Of a stretch of 8,106 nt of DNA, positions 1-6,622 are shown in pieces. Position 1 is the stretch's first letter; every line of letters starts with the position of its first letter. The stretch comes from Parachlamydiaceae bacterium. GTDB lineage: Bacteria > Chlamydiota > Chlamydiia > Chlamydiales > Parachlamydiaceae. A program made the translations under genes and the position numbers. The DNA is taken from positions 1-8,106 of the forward strand of contig JACDDG010000097.1 in assembly GCA_013817115.1 (NCBI GenBank), in the 5' to 3' direction. Under the pieces are notes generated by a model. It had not been told where the DNA came from and made no database searches. It saw only the letters and a list, made by a program, of their open reading frames with translations.

Positions 1-1
1 T

Positions 2-115
2 GCACATATCGAAAACCTTGATGATTTCGTTAAAGCCGGCGATTTAGTTCCTGTAAAAGTGATCGAAATCAATGAGCGTGGACAAATCAGACTAAGCCGC
101 AAAGCTGCTTTGTAA
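2..115 (+). CDS. pnp: Polyribonucleotide nucleotidyltransferase, C-terminal end (partial)
   Basis: Only the last 37 codons are inside the window; the gene enters from the left edge and stops at TAA 113-115. The visible protein runs from AHIENLDDFV through a VPVKVIEI strand to the ending GQIRLSRKAAL. This is the last part of an S1 RNA-binding fold, and the closing G-x-I-R-L-S-R-K-A motif is the usual end of PNPase. PNPase is a trimeric 3'-5' phosphorolytic exoribonuclease for mRNA decay in the cytosol; its S1 domain holds the RNA. The KH and catalytic domains lie outside the window, so the assignment rests on the S1 tail alone. Another S1-domain protein, such as a ribosomal S1 fragment, is possible but less likely given the abrupt end right after the motif. 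A strong terminator follows 22 bp downstream, so this is the last gene of its transcript. Confidence 0.8.
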   Translation, partial: AHIENLDDFVKAGDLVPVKVIEINERGQIRLSRKAAL

Positions 116-137
116 ACTTTAAGTTCAGTCCGTTTTT

Positions 138-210
138 ATGGTCAGTCCCCTCCGTTTTCATAATTTGCCAAAGGTAAATTATGAAAACGGAGGGGACTGA
201 CCATTTTTTT
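138..210 (+). terminator. Intrinsic terminator of pnp with a 29-bp perfect stem
   Basis: Arms 138-166 and 176-204 are exact reverse complements over 29 bp. The 9-nt centre (gccaaaggt) can pair further as G-U, C-G, C-G around an AAA triloop. Seven Ts (204-210) follow on the plus strand, so it should end pnp transcription. On the minus strand there is no T-run, so it is not an obvious terminator for the methyltransferase gene arriving from the right. The stem is far longer than needed for termination. The flank at 125-139 (cagtccgtttttatg) resembles the arm sequence itself, so this may be a dispersed palindromic repeat that serves as a terminator. Confidence 0.85.
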
Positions 211-302
211 GTAGACTTGATTCCCAAATACCGGCGAGCTAAGTCTCATTTATGTACTGCATAGCACCCAGAGGTACGTTGATCTTTATTGTCGCCATAG
301 GA

Positions 303-914
303 CTATGAATTTGTAGCATCGGACCATTCGCATAAAGCCCATCTATGTCTAGTCAGGCCGTGTTGAACTGTCAATGCGGATAAAAACTGTGTTCCTCCGA
401 TTGCTTCTTTTTCATTTATAGTTAAAGGAATATATTCCATATTTAAAAAAAGAAGCAGTTGACTGCCCGGGCGTGTAACGCTTTGCCAAGTTTTCAATAT
501 TTTCGACAATGCATGGCCCCAATACAAACTTCCAATGCATATAATTGCATCGAAAATATTAGCAAGATATACTGAGACATCAGAAAAATCTCCTGCATAA
601 AATTGGCATTTACTTGATAGATTTGCCTCGCATGCTAAATTTGTAGCTTTCTTCGTTAATTCCGCTCCTATATCGATACCATCAACAAAAATGGGAAATT
701 CATTTGCAATTGGGATACTAAAAGCTCCATTTCCACATCCAGCGTCGAGAATACGACTTCCTGAGCTGAGATGCATCGCTTGTAGCCTTGATTTAATTTC
801 AGAATAAGTAGCACTACTTGTTTGCCCTCTATACTCTTCTCTGTGTGCTGAAGAAGCAAGATCTCCCATGAGTTGAGATAGATTATATCTTTGATATTCT
901 TCTGTTATCTTCAT
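303..914 (-). CDS. Class I SAM-dependent methyltransferase
   Basis: A 203-aa soluble protein with a Rossmann-type methyltransferase core. Motif I (ILDAGCGNG, residues 55-63) is the glycine-rich SAM loop. GIDIG (79-83) supplies the acidic residue that usually contacts the SAM ribose. YAGDF (106-110) and FDAIICIGSLYWG (121-133) match motifs III and IV. The substrate cannot be told; the YW after motif IV and the 50-residue N-terminal lead resemble small-molecule or ubiquinone/tocopherol-type families. The start ATG overlaps the stop of an upstream remnant (ATGA at 911-914), which implies former translational coupling; there is no clear Shine-Dalgarno site. The protein is short for the family (often 230-270 aa) and lacks the usual last strands. 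In-frame sequence continues 18 codons past the TAG and ends SGCYAVHK, which resembles a methyltransferase C-terminus, so the TAG may be a recent nonsense change. The SAM fold is certain; function and intactness are not. Confidence 0.8.
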   Translation of the reverse strand: MKITEEYQRYNLSQLMGDLASSAHREEYRGQTSSATYSEIKSRLQAMHLSSGSRILDAGCGNGAFSIPIANEFPIFVDGIDIGAELTKKATNLACEANLSSKCQFYAGDFSDVSVYLANIFDAIICIGSLYWGHALSKILKTWQSVTRPGSQLLLFLNMEYIPLTINEKEAIGGTQFLSALTVQHGLTRHRWALCEWSDATNS

Positions 915-1114
915 TCTAAAAACCGGCTTGATTTGGAGATAATTTCTACAAGATCTTTATTTTTTGCATGGGTTTGCAATGTGGAAGGAAGTTCGAAGCG
1001 ATTTGAATTTTTCCATTTTTTCGAGAGAATATTCCAGGCAGGAATGTGAGGATAATAAGGAGGCAGAAGTTGATCTTCATTAATAGTTCTTAAGCTCGAG
1101 GAAAACCGACAGTC
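911..1114 (-). pseudogene. C-terminal remnant of an unrecognised gene upstream of the methyltransferase
   Basis: An open frame of 67 codons ends at TGA 911-913 and overlaps the methyltransferase ATG by ATGA. It has no in-frame start at its 5' side; a stop (TAA, minus strand, 1115-1117) interrupts it. Its composition is protein-like, not random: stretches such as INEDQLLPPYYPHIPAWNIL (residues 11-30) and SNRFELPSTLQTHAKN (37-52) are rich in proline and aromatics, and it closes with IISKSSRFLE. I do not recognise the family. The four-base overlap suggests it was the first gene of a two-gene operon with the methyltransferase and has lost its N-terminal part. It could instead be a chance open frame, but the exact overlap argues against that. 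Confidence 0.5.
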
Positions 1115-1727
1115 TTAGGGCTTCGGTTGTCAAAAAGAACACGTGTAAACAGCCATCTTTGTATAACAATCATGGCTTATCGATTCAAAATTGAAATTGA
1201 AAAAGCAAGGAATTAGTTAGTTATCAGTGGAAAAATGTTTCGTGACGATTATGATGTCTCCAGTTGGGGGTAACGATGCAGTGCAAATCATCGAGCTCAA
1301 GCGGAAGGAGAACAGAAAGGAAATATATAGAGCTTTGGTGGTGTCACCTCAAATTCTCAAAGCGCATAAGATAATTCTATAAATTTGAAGATGTAATGGC
1401 GAATTCATCAACTTCATCTCGATTCTCATCGTGCGAAGCACTGAACTTGGGTTAGCTTCTATTCCCGCTTCTAAAAAATAATCTCGTAATTAGCAGCAAT
1501 ACTTTTATTAATCTCACGAGCTTTAAAGGTTTTACCTTTGTCATAGGCCTTTGGGGGCCTTACATTCATTAACTGCCATAAAAAGACTATGGGTCTCTTA
1601 AGGGCTTAAATGAACAAATTGTTTTGGGTTTAAAATTGGGACGCAAAATATGTAAGTTAAGATTTAAAATTAGCCCATTATAGGGTGAATTTCCACATAA
1701 AATCTATAAGGAGCTAAATATTAAAAA
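1115..1727. other. Gene-free stretch with decayed coding fragments
   Basis: No intact reading frame of convincing length is seen on either strand. Short minus-strand pieces read like broken protein, for example DCYTKMAVYTCSF around 1130-1170 and the pair of frames listed separately at 1349-1605. Stops and frame changes occur every few dozen codons. This fits an eroded gene or genes between the methyltransferase remnant and the foldback repeat at 1728. No tRNA, rRNA or known riboswitch is recognised. Confidence 0.4.
1349..1605 (-). pseudogene. Possible frameshifted remnant of a small protein gene
   Basis: On the minus strand one frame is open for 44 codons from 1605 to a TAG at 1471-1473, including MNVRPPKAYDKGKTFKAREI and ending NYEIIF. 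At a run of six Ts near 1474-1479 the adjacent frame takes over and stays open to TGA 1349-1351, reading LEAGIEANPSSVLRTMRIEM and then KLMNSPLHLQIYRIILCALRI. One base change in the T-run would join them into about 85 codons. No family is recognised and there is no clear start, so this is only a candidate; two chance frames meeting at a homopolymer remain possible. Confidence 0.25.
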
Positions 1728-1859
1728 GGCATGGTTCTGATCGTAAATTTTCACGTATTAATGCTCCGTCAAGCTTGAATTGAGTAGAAAATTAATAATT
1801 TTTATTACTCAATTCAAGCTTGACGAAGCATTAATGCTACTTTTACCTCGAACCATGCC
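1728..1859. repeat. 132-bp imperfect palindrome (MITE-like), terminator-like on the minus strand
   Basis: The outer arms GGCATGGTTC (1728-1737) and GAACCATGCC (1850-1859) are exact inverted repeats. The inner arms 1757-1786 and 1806-1835 pair over 30 bp with one mismatch, around a 19-nt AT-rich loop. The segments between outer and inner arms are only loosely alike. The whole folds into one long hairpin with no coding capacity. On the minus strand it is followed by TTTTT (A-run 1723-1727) and lies 16 bp past the stop of the 133-aa gene, so it probably ends that transcript. No clear target-site duplication is seen. Confidence 0.75.
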
Positions 1860-1875
1860 CAAATGAAAAAGACTA

Positions 1876-2277
1876 CTACTTAACATATATAGGAAGCAAA
1901 TCGTATTTATCGTGTTCTTCTAAATAAAGACGCCATTCATCTGCTTGCCAACTAAATTCTTCTAGTAAATCTTTAATAGTGTGTTTATTAAATCTATTTA
2001 TAAGACCGACATATGTCAACCTGACTTGAAAACGATCTTCATCTATTACTAACCTAGAAAAGATCTTTCCGCTTGAAAATGGGGGTTTGCCTGATACGCA
2101 GCGACGCACACTTTTTGGAATGTAATTACCTCCTTCATAAACAGAAGCAATCAACATCACCTTAGTGTTTTCTTCTAGTAAACAAATATTTACATCCGAT
2201 CCGCCCAAATGAATTTGAACTAGATCATTGAAAAATAATCGGTTAAAAAGTTTACTAATATCTTTTTCGAGAATCAT
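1876..2277 (-). CDS. Conserved-looking 133-aa cytosolic protein of unknown function
   Basis: No signal peptide or membrane segment is present. The N-terminal half alternates hydrophobic strands (VQIHLGGSDVNICLL 20-34, KVMLIASVY 39-47). The middle has a positively charged turn (KSVRRCVSGKPPFSSGK 55-71). The C-terminal third is a likely amphipathic helix (IKDLLEEFSWQADEWRLYLE, 101-120). Small alpha/beta size and layout loosely resemble type III secretion chaperones of the CesT/Syc kind, which would suit a chlamydia, but no diagnostic motif is visible and this is a guess. The start at 2277 has AGGA about 10 nt upstream (tagGAtGGtgtagatATG context), which supports it. Downstream the gene meets the 1728-1859 hairpin; upstream its leader holds a terminator-like stem. 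Confidence 0.65.
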   Translation of the reverse strand: MILEKDISKLFNRLFFNDLVQIHLGGSDVNICLLEENTKVMLIASVYEGGNYIPKSVRRCVSGKPPFSSGKIFSRLVIDEDRFQVRLTYVGLINRFNKHTIKDLLEEFSWQADEWRLYLEEHDKYDLLPIYVK

Positions 2278-2305
2278 ATCTACACCATCCTAATCAGTGA
2301 CAGAT

Positions 2306-2335
2306 AAAAAAATTCTCGCCTCCCTTCGGAAGACG
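2306..2335 (-). terminator. Terminator-like hairpin in the leader of the 133-aa gene (possible attenuator)
   Basis: Read on the minus strand, CGTCTTCC and GGGAGGCG (2317-2335) form an 8-bp stem with two G-U pairs and a GAA loop. It is followed four bases later by seven Ts (A-run 2306-2312). It lies 28 bp before the ATG at 2277 and about 45 bp after a candidate -10 box. It therefore sits inside the presumed 5' UTR rather than at the end of the 117-aa gene, which already has its own hairpin at 2532-2563. It could be an attenuator or a leftover terminator of a lost upstream gene. Confidence 0.5.
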
Positions 2336-2364
2336 CCAGTAAATCAGACTAAGAATAACTTTTA

Positions 2365-2388
2365 GTATAATGCCTTACTTCATTATAC
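2365..2388 (-). promoter_or_regulatory. Palindromic pair of facing TATAAT boxes; candidate promoter of the 133-aa gene
   Basis: GTATAATG (2365-2372) and CATTATAC (2381-2388) form an exact 8-bp inverted repeat with an 8-nt spacer, giving a perfect -10 hexamer on each strand. The minus-strand hexamer (2382-2387) is placed to transcribe the 133-aa gene with a leader of about 100 nt. The matching -35 (TTTTAG at 2405-2410, 17-bp spacing) is weak. The dyad could also be an operator covering the start site. No plus-strand gene follows the opposite hexamer nearby. Confidence 0.4.
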
Positions 2389-2526
2389 AAAGAATCAAAT
2401 AAATCTAAAACAAAAATAAATCAATTACTAACCTTTCCCTGTTAAATAATCGGTAATCGGTTACTCTGAGACAAATAATTAATAGCTATGAAAGAGTGAT
2501 GCGAAAATGATGCCAAATTAGAACAG

Positions 2527-2563
2527 AAAAGTTAAGTGCCAAGTTTTTACACCTGACACTTAA
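2527..2563 (-). terminator. REP-like hairpin terminator of the 117-aa gene
   Basis: On the minus strand arms 2563-2552 and 2543-2532 pair over 12 bp (TTAAGTGTCAGG with CTTGGCACTTAA, two G-U pairs) around an 8-nt A-rich loop. TTTT (A-run 2527-2530) follows one base later. It starts 8 bp after the stop codon at 2572-2574. The arm sequence TTAAGTGTCAGG is the kind of unit found in dispersed palindromic repeats, so other copies may exist in this genome. Confidence 0.65.
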
Positions 2564-2571
2564 TTCGATGG

Positions 2572-2925
2572 TTAAGGCCGTTGCCAGACAAGTTCTCCGC
2601 TGCATTTATCCATGCAAGTTAAATAAGTACTGTTCCCTTTACGATCTTTGGAGAAAACGAAAATATAATCACCAGCTTGTTGCCAAGACAGGATTTTAGC
2701 ATGGAAAGGAGCATTCCAAAGTCTTACACCATAATAAGTGTAGGCTGTGATGTGATCTTGTGTATCAAAAGAAGAAATTACAAAAACAGCATTAGAGCTT
2801 AGTAGCATGCGCTCTTGCTGAAAGTTATAATCTTTAGGGGCTGGAGCGGTCGGTGCAGCACTCACTTGCGTCTCTATAGCACAGGAAAGCATCAAGCCAA
2901 GTAAGATAAAACGACAAAATTTCAT
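2572..2925 (-). CDS. Small exported protein with a PQQ-like repeat motif
   Basis: A 117-aa protein with a Sec signal peptide: MKFCR, a hydrophobic core FILLGLMLSCAIE (6-18) and a probable signal peptidase I site at VSA|A (21-24). LMLSC looks a little like a lipobox, but methionine at -3 makes lipidation unlikely. The mature part is about 94 aa, with a proline/alanine linker (APTAPAPKD, 24-32) and then beta-rich sequence. The last residues YLTCMDKCSGELVWQRP (101-117) match the L-x-x-x-D-x-x-x-G-E-L-x-W signature of one PQQ/WD-like propeller blade, and C104 and C108 could form a disulphide. A single blade cannot form a propeller, so the role is unknown; it probably acts in the periplasm or outer envelope. 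GAGG seven bases before the ATG supports the start. It is transcribed alone, between a palindromic promoter region and a hairpin terminator. Confidence 0.75.
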   Translation of the reverse strand: MKFCRFILLGLMLSCAIETQVSAAPTAPAPKDYNFQQERMLLSSNAVFVISSFDTQDHITAYTYYGVRLWNAPFHAKILSWQQAGDYIFVFSKDRKGNSTYLTCMDKCSGELVWQRP

Positions 2926-2949
2926 TTAGAAACCTCTTTGAGTAATTTA

Positions 2950-2986
2950 ATTATATCCACGGTACCGCGAATTTCTGCACGCAGAA
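2950..2986 (-). promoter_or_regulatory. Candidate promoter and operator of the 117-aa gene
   Basis: A perfect minus-strand TATAAT lies at 2950-2955, 24 bp before the ATG. The -35 position at 17-bp spacing (2973-2978, GCAGAA on the minus strand) is poor. However, it is covered by a perfect 6-2-6 palindrome TTCTGC-AC-GCAGAA (2973-2986), which is a plausible protein-binding dyad. Predicted transcription starts around 2943, leaving a short leader with the GAGG ribosome site. Confidence 0.4.
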
Positions 2987-3527
<541 letters not shown>

Positions 3528-3704
3528 ATGAAAAAACTTAGATCGATCCCAAATATTGCTGGGCAACGTTTTCTGCCGTCAAAACTAGGCTTAAATTATT
3601 TTTTGAAAAATTCTGTAATTAAACCGCAGGAAACCACAAACCTCAAAGTTTACTCTCATATTCAAGAAAAAATATTATTAATTTGTGCCGGCACGCAAAA
3701 ATGA
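3528..3704 (+). CDS. Possible 58-aa small protein
   Basis: ATG 3528 to TGA 3702-3704 encodes a basic peptide starting MKKLRSIPNIAGQRFLPSKL (1-20), with LGLNYFLKNSVIKPQETTN in the middle and IQEKILLICAGTQK at the end. There is no signal peptide and no recognised family. The ribosome site is weak (AGAAAG 12-13 bases upstream). Its 3' end overlaps the 74-aa minus-strand gene by 27 bp, so at most one of the two may be real in that stretch, and the other gene has the better ribosome site. It could be a decayed fragment. Confidence 0.25.
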   Translation: MKKLRSIPNIAGQRFLPSKLGLNYFLKNSVIKPQETTNLKVYSHIQEKILLICAGTQK

Positions 3705-3902
3705 TATTTTCTTTTTCTTTTTTTTATAAGAATCCCGAAGCATTTTCATTCTAATAAGATCTGTAAGTGCCTTCGAAGATGATTTTGGAATAGGAAAAGA
3801 ACGCTGATGTATATCGTCAATTTGTAAATCATTGTCACTGATTTGAGAATGCATTTTATTTGATGCATAGAAATTTAGCTTACTTTTTCTCCTCTCTAAC
3901 AT
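3678..3902 (-). CDS. Small lysine-rich protein of unknown function
   Basis: A 74-aa, strongly basic, probably cytosolic protein without signal or membrane segment. The N-terminus MLERRKSKLNFYASNK is basic; the centre (SDNDLQIDDIHQRSFPIPKS, about 22-41) is polar and likely unstructured. The end carries six lysines in a row followed by ISFLRAGTN. The lysine run is encoded by A-rich DNA (plus-strand T/C tract 3707-3725, including eight consecutive Ts), a likely slippage site. GGGGAG five bases before the ATG gives good support for the start. It is divergent from dinB across 169 bp. It could be a nucleic-acid-binding peptide or a secreted effector fragment; nothing in the sequence decides this. 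Confidence 0.5.
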   Translation of the reverse strand: MLERRKSKLNFYASNKMHSQISDNDLQIDDIHQRSFPIPKSSSKALTDLIRMKMLRDSYKKKKKKISFLRAGTN

Positions 3903-4036
3903 AAAAACTCCCCAAAAAAACTTTATGCCCTTTTTTCTGTACCATAAGATTAGTGTGAAATTTTATCTAGTTTTTTTTGGATCTTTTTAATTTCATAGTG
4001 ATAACTTCCCTATGATCTTCTCTTATGTTTGCCTAC

Positions 4037-4065
4037 TTTAATATTATTCCTCGGAAGCTTATAAT
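4037..4065 (+). promoter_or_regulatory. Candidate dinB promoter with consensus -10
   Basis: TATAAT at 4060-4065 is a perfect -10 hexamer; the hexamer at 17-bp spacing is TTTAAT (4037-4042), a weak -35. Transcription would start about 6-7 bases downstream, at 4071-4072, which is the ATG of dinB itself. No LexA-like dyad is apparent. The opposite strand of this 169-bp gap must also hold the promoter of the 74-aa gene; a TAAAAT-like -10 on that strand near 3960-3965 is possible. Confidence 0.45.
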
Positions 4066-4071
4066 TCATCT

Positions 4072-5154
4072 ATGTACTCTCAACATTCTAAAAACCCACG
4101 CACAATTCTACACATCGACATGGATGCTTTTTTTGCATCAGTCGAAGAAGCTGAAAATCCACAATTGCGTGGAAAGGCTGTTATTATTGGTGGCTTTCCG
4201 GGAGAACGCGGAGTAGTTTCAACTTGCTCTTATGAAGCTCGACGTTACGGAGTGCATTCAGCGATGTCGCTAGCGGAAGCTGAGAAACGTTGCCCTCATG
4301 CCGTTTTTTTGAGAGGAAATCATTCTCTCTATCGATCTTATTCAAATGAAATTATGCAAATATTCATGACGTCTACGCCATATGTTGAAATTGTAAGCAT
4401 CGATGAAGCCTATTTAGATGTTACAGAGGTTGTTACTCAATATGGTGGAGATTATGCCTTAGCTGAGCTCTTAAAACAAATCATTCTACAACACACCAGA
4501 CTCACCTGTTCTGTAGGCATTGCGGCGAACAAACTCATGGCAAAAATCGCTTCATCCGCCGATAAACCTAATGGACTTCTAAAGATCCCTTTTGGAGATG
4601 AAGCTCGCTTTCTAGCTCCGTTGCCTGTAGGAACCATCCCTGGGATTGGAAAAAAAACAGCCCTAAGGATGGAAGCTGATGGTTTCGATTCGATTAGTCA
4701 GCTTCAAATTGCAGGCTTGGACCGTCTTATGGAGCTTTACGGCAATTGGGGTTATCATTGCCACCAAGCATCCCATGGTTATGACAGTAGACCGGTACAG
4801 TGGGAGGAAACAGCTCACAAATCTATCGGTGCTGAAATGACGTTCGATCATAACCAAACGGATTTTAGTGTTCTAAAAGAAATTTTGGAAGGCTTATGTC
4901 GAAAAGTATGGACTCGATTAAGATCTTATAAAATGCGCGCCAGAGGCTTTTCAATTAAATTACGTAGCGCAACTTTTCATACGATAACACGTTCACACAC
5001 TTTTGGAGAACATGTTAATGACCTGGAAGAAATTTCCAATGCAGCAATAATCTTACTCAAAAGATATTACGAAGAACAATTACCCTTACGACTAATTGGC
5101 ATATCTCTGGAAAAGCTTACAGACAGCTACTGGCAGCCTACTTTTTGGAGCTAA
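4072..5154 (+). CDS. dinB: DNA polymerase IV (Y-family, DinB)
   Basis: A 360-aa error-prone polymerase for translesion synthesis at stalled forks. The palm starts with ILHIDMDAFFASVE (12-25): D16 is the first catalytic acid and F21 matches the steric-gate residue. SIDEAYLD (109-116) supplies D111 and E112. Fingers residues follow motif I (YEARRYGVHSAMS, 54-66), the thumb has the helix-hairpin-helix PLPVGTIPGIGKK (about 183-195), and the little finger begins near KSIGAEMTFD. Length is normal (about 350 aa). The tail WQPTFWS replaces the canonical QL-x-LF beta-clamp motif; QPTFW may be a variant. The start is forced: an in-frame stop lies at 4039-4041 and no ATG, GTG or TTG falls between. No Shine-Dalgarno site is properly spaced, and the -10 box is so close that the mRNA may be leaderless. 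The 3' end overlaps the convergent ankyrin gene by 17 bp. Confidence 0.95.
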   Translation: MYSQHSKNPRTILHIDMDAFFASVEEAENPQLRGKAVIIGGFPGERGVVSTCSYEARRYGVHSAMSLAEAEKRCPHAVFLRGNHSLYRSYSNEIMQIFMTSTPYVEIVSIDEAYLDVTEVVTQYGGDYALAELLKQIILQHTRLTCSVGIAANKLMAKIASSADKPNGLLKIPFGDEARFLAPLPVGTIPGIGKKTALRMEADGFDSISQLQIAGLDRLMELYGNWGYHCHQASHGYDSRPVQWEETAHKSIGAEMTFDHNQTDFSVLKEILEGLCRKVWTRLRSYKMRARGFSIKLRSATFHTITRSHTFGEHVNDLEEISNAAIILLKRYYEEQLPLRLIGISLEKLTDSYWQPTFWS

Positions 5155-6622
5155 TTTGTTTTGTAATTGTAGGATAAAGCCTTCCCAAATAAGCCCAAAT
5201 GGAATTCTGCAAATGCACATTTTTATATTGAATCATATGCTCGATGACATCATGCATTCCAAGTAAATAGGGAGCTTGAAAAACGGCTTTATCTTTAGTC
5301 TTAAAAAACAAATTTCGCACCCACTTAAAAACACACCATTGAAGCTCAAGTTCAAGGTTTCGATTCCCTCGCCGTAGATTTTGAACTTCATCAATTAATC
5401 CCATATTTGGGAAATAAAACTCAGCAACACTATTTCCCTCAGCCAGAGCACAATGCAAAGGAGACATCAATGCATTATTTTTAATACACGGATTGACGCC
5501 TTCTAAATTTAAAATCACTCTAGTGAGTAAAATGAAATCATTGATGCAAGCGTAGTGGAGCGCAGTATTCCCAAAACTATCGACACTGTTGAAAATAGGT
5601 TTTCCCAAAACATAAAGTGCTGCTAAGGCCTTAAAATGACCATATTTACAAATAATATGCAAGGGGGTTTGGCCCAAATGATTTACTCCATTAGGATTAA
5701 CGTTTTTTAATAGAAGAGATATTACATTCTTTTGATCGCCCTTTTCGCCAGCAAAATGTAATGGAGTATTCCCCCATCGATCTATAGCTTCTGGATCTGC
5801 ACCATTTTGAAGAAGGGAAGAAACCACTTCAACGTTGCCCGACTTACATGCCATATGCAAGGGGGTAAGACCAAATTGATTAACCGCATTAGGGTTGGCT
5901 TTATTTTCAATGAGTAAATGAGCCACGGCGTTAGCCTTGTACATGAGAGCTACATGCAAGGGGCTATTCCCTAACTCATCTGAGATATTGACATCGGCAC
6001 CTTTTGTCAACAGAAATTTAATAGTACGGTTCAAGCCAAATTGACAAGCGTCATTTAAAGGTGTAGCTCCAAAATGATTTCTAGCATTGATCAAAGCACC
6101 ATGCTTTAAAAGCTTAGCGGCACTGCTTATCTTTCCATAACGACAAGCGCTATGCAGTGGTGTCAAACCGGAAATGTCAGTTAACTTTGAATTAGCACCC
6201 TGCTCAAGCAGATTTTCAACAATTGTTAAGTGACCTACTTCGCAAGCATAATGTAAAGGAGTTGACCCGGAAAAATCAGTTATATTAGGATTTGACATCC
6301 ACCCTAAAATAGTTTCAGCATCCGAAAGTGAAAATTCGCTAAAACTTGAAGAGGATATCGATCTTATAATTTTCACATTTAAATTAATTCTCGCCAAAAG
6401 TTCATTTTCGACATTGGAAGGAACCGCTTTAATAAATTTAGTTATGAGATTAGTATTTTCTGAAAATTGGCTGGGTTTTTTAATTAACCACTGCATTATT
6501 AACGAGAAAATTTTAGGATCTGCCTCAAATACCTCGCTAAGTAGCTTTACATCATTTTTTTCTATGATATCCCAAAAATCATAGGGACTATTACTTGAAC
6601 TGGATTTTGAATTAATTTGCAT
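5138..6622 (-). CDS. Ankyrin-repeat protein, candidate host-directed effector
   Basis: Numbered from the upstream ATG at 6652, a 504-aa protein with eight or nine 33-residue ankyrin repeats over about residues 127-415. TPLH-type turns are at 131, 164, 197 (TPLN), 230 (SPLH), 263, 296, 329, 363 (TALH) and 398 (SPLH), with the usual helices and GA-x-x-N loops between. The first 125 residues are helical and polar without signal peptide or clear F-box. The last 90 (LRRGNRNLELELQWCVFKWV onward) are helical with no known domain. Ankyrin stacks bind proteins; in intracellular bacteria such proteins are often secreted into the host, but no secretion signal can be read here. The start at 6622 is preferred because AAAGG lies 9 bases before it; the ATG at 6652 has no ribosome site and would leave a leader of about 9 nt. 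It converges with dinB, overlapping by 17 bp. Confidence 0.9.
   Translation of the reverse strand: MQINSKSSSSNSPYDFWDIIEKNDVKLLSEVFEADPKIFSLIMQWLIKKPSQFSENTNLITKFIKAVPSNVENELLARINLNVKIIRSISSSSFSEFSLSDAETILGWMSNPNITDFSGSTPLHYACEVGHLTIVENLLEQGANSKLTDISGLTPLHSACRYGKISSAAKLLKHGALINARNHFGATPLNDACQFGLNRTIKFLLTKGADVNISDELGNSPLHVALMYKANAVAHLLIENKANPNAVNQFGLTPLHMACKSGNVEVVSSLLQNGADPEAIDRWGNTPLHFAGEKGDQKNVISLLLKNVNPNGVNHLGQTPLHIICKYGHFKALAALYVLGKPIFNSVDSFGNTALHYACINDFILLTRVILNLEGVNPCIKNNALMSPLHCALAEGNSVAEFYFPNMGLIDEVQNLRRGNRNLELELQWCVFKWVRNLFFKTKDKAVFQAPYLLGMHDVIEHMIQYKNVHLQNSIWAYLGRLYPTITKQISSKK

Noticed and set aside
668..859. Minus-strand frame inside the methyltransferase gene
   Set aside because: It is an alternative-frame shadow of a gene with clear SAM motifs.
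2400..2526. Possible RNA gene between the two small minus-strand genes
   Set aside because: Only AT-rich sequence with a short TAATCGG tandem is seen; no stable fold or RNA family motif could be recognised by eye.
4025..4216. Plus-strand 63-codon frame overlapping the dinB start
   Set aside because: It runs in a different frame through the conserved catalytic motif I of dinB and has no features of its own.
4452..4857. Minus-strand frames opposite dinB
   Set aside because: They are antisense shadows of a well-supported polymerase gene.
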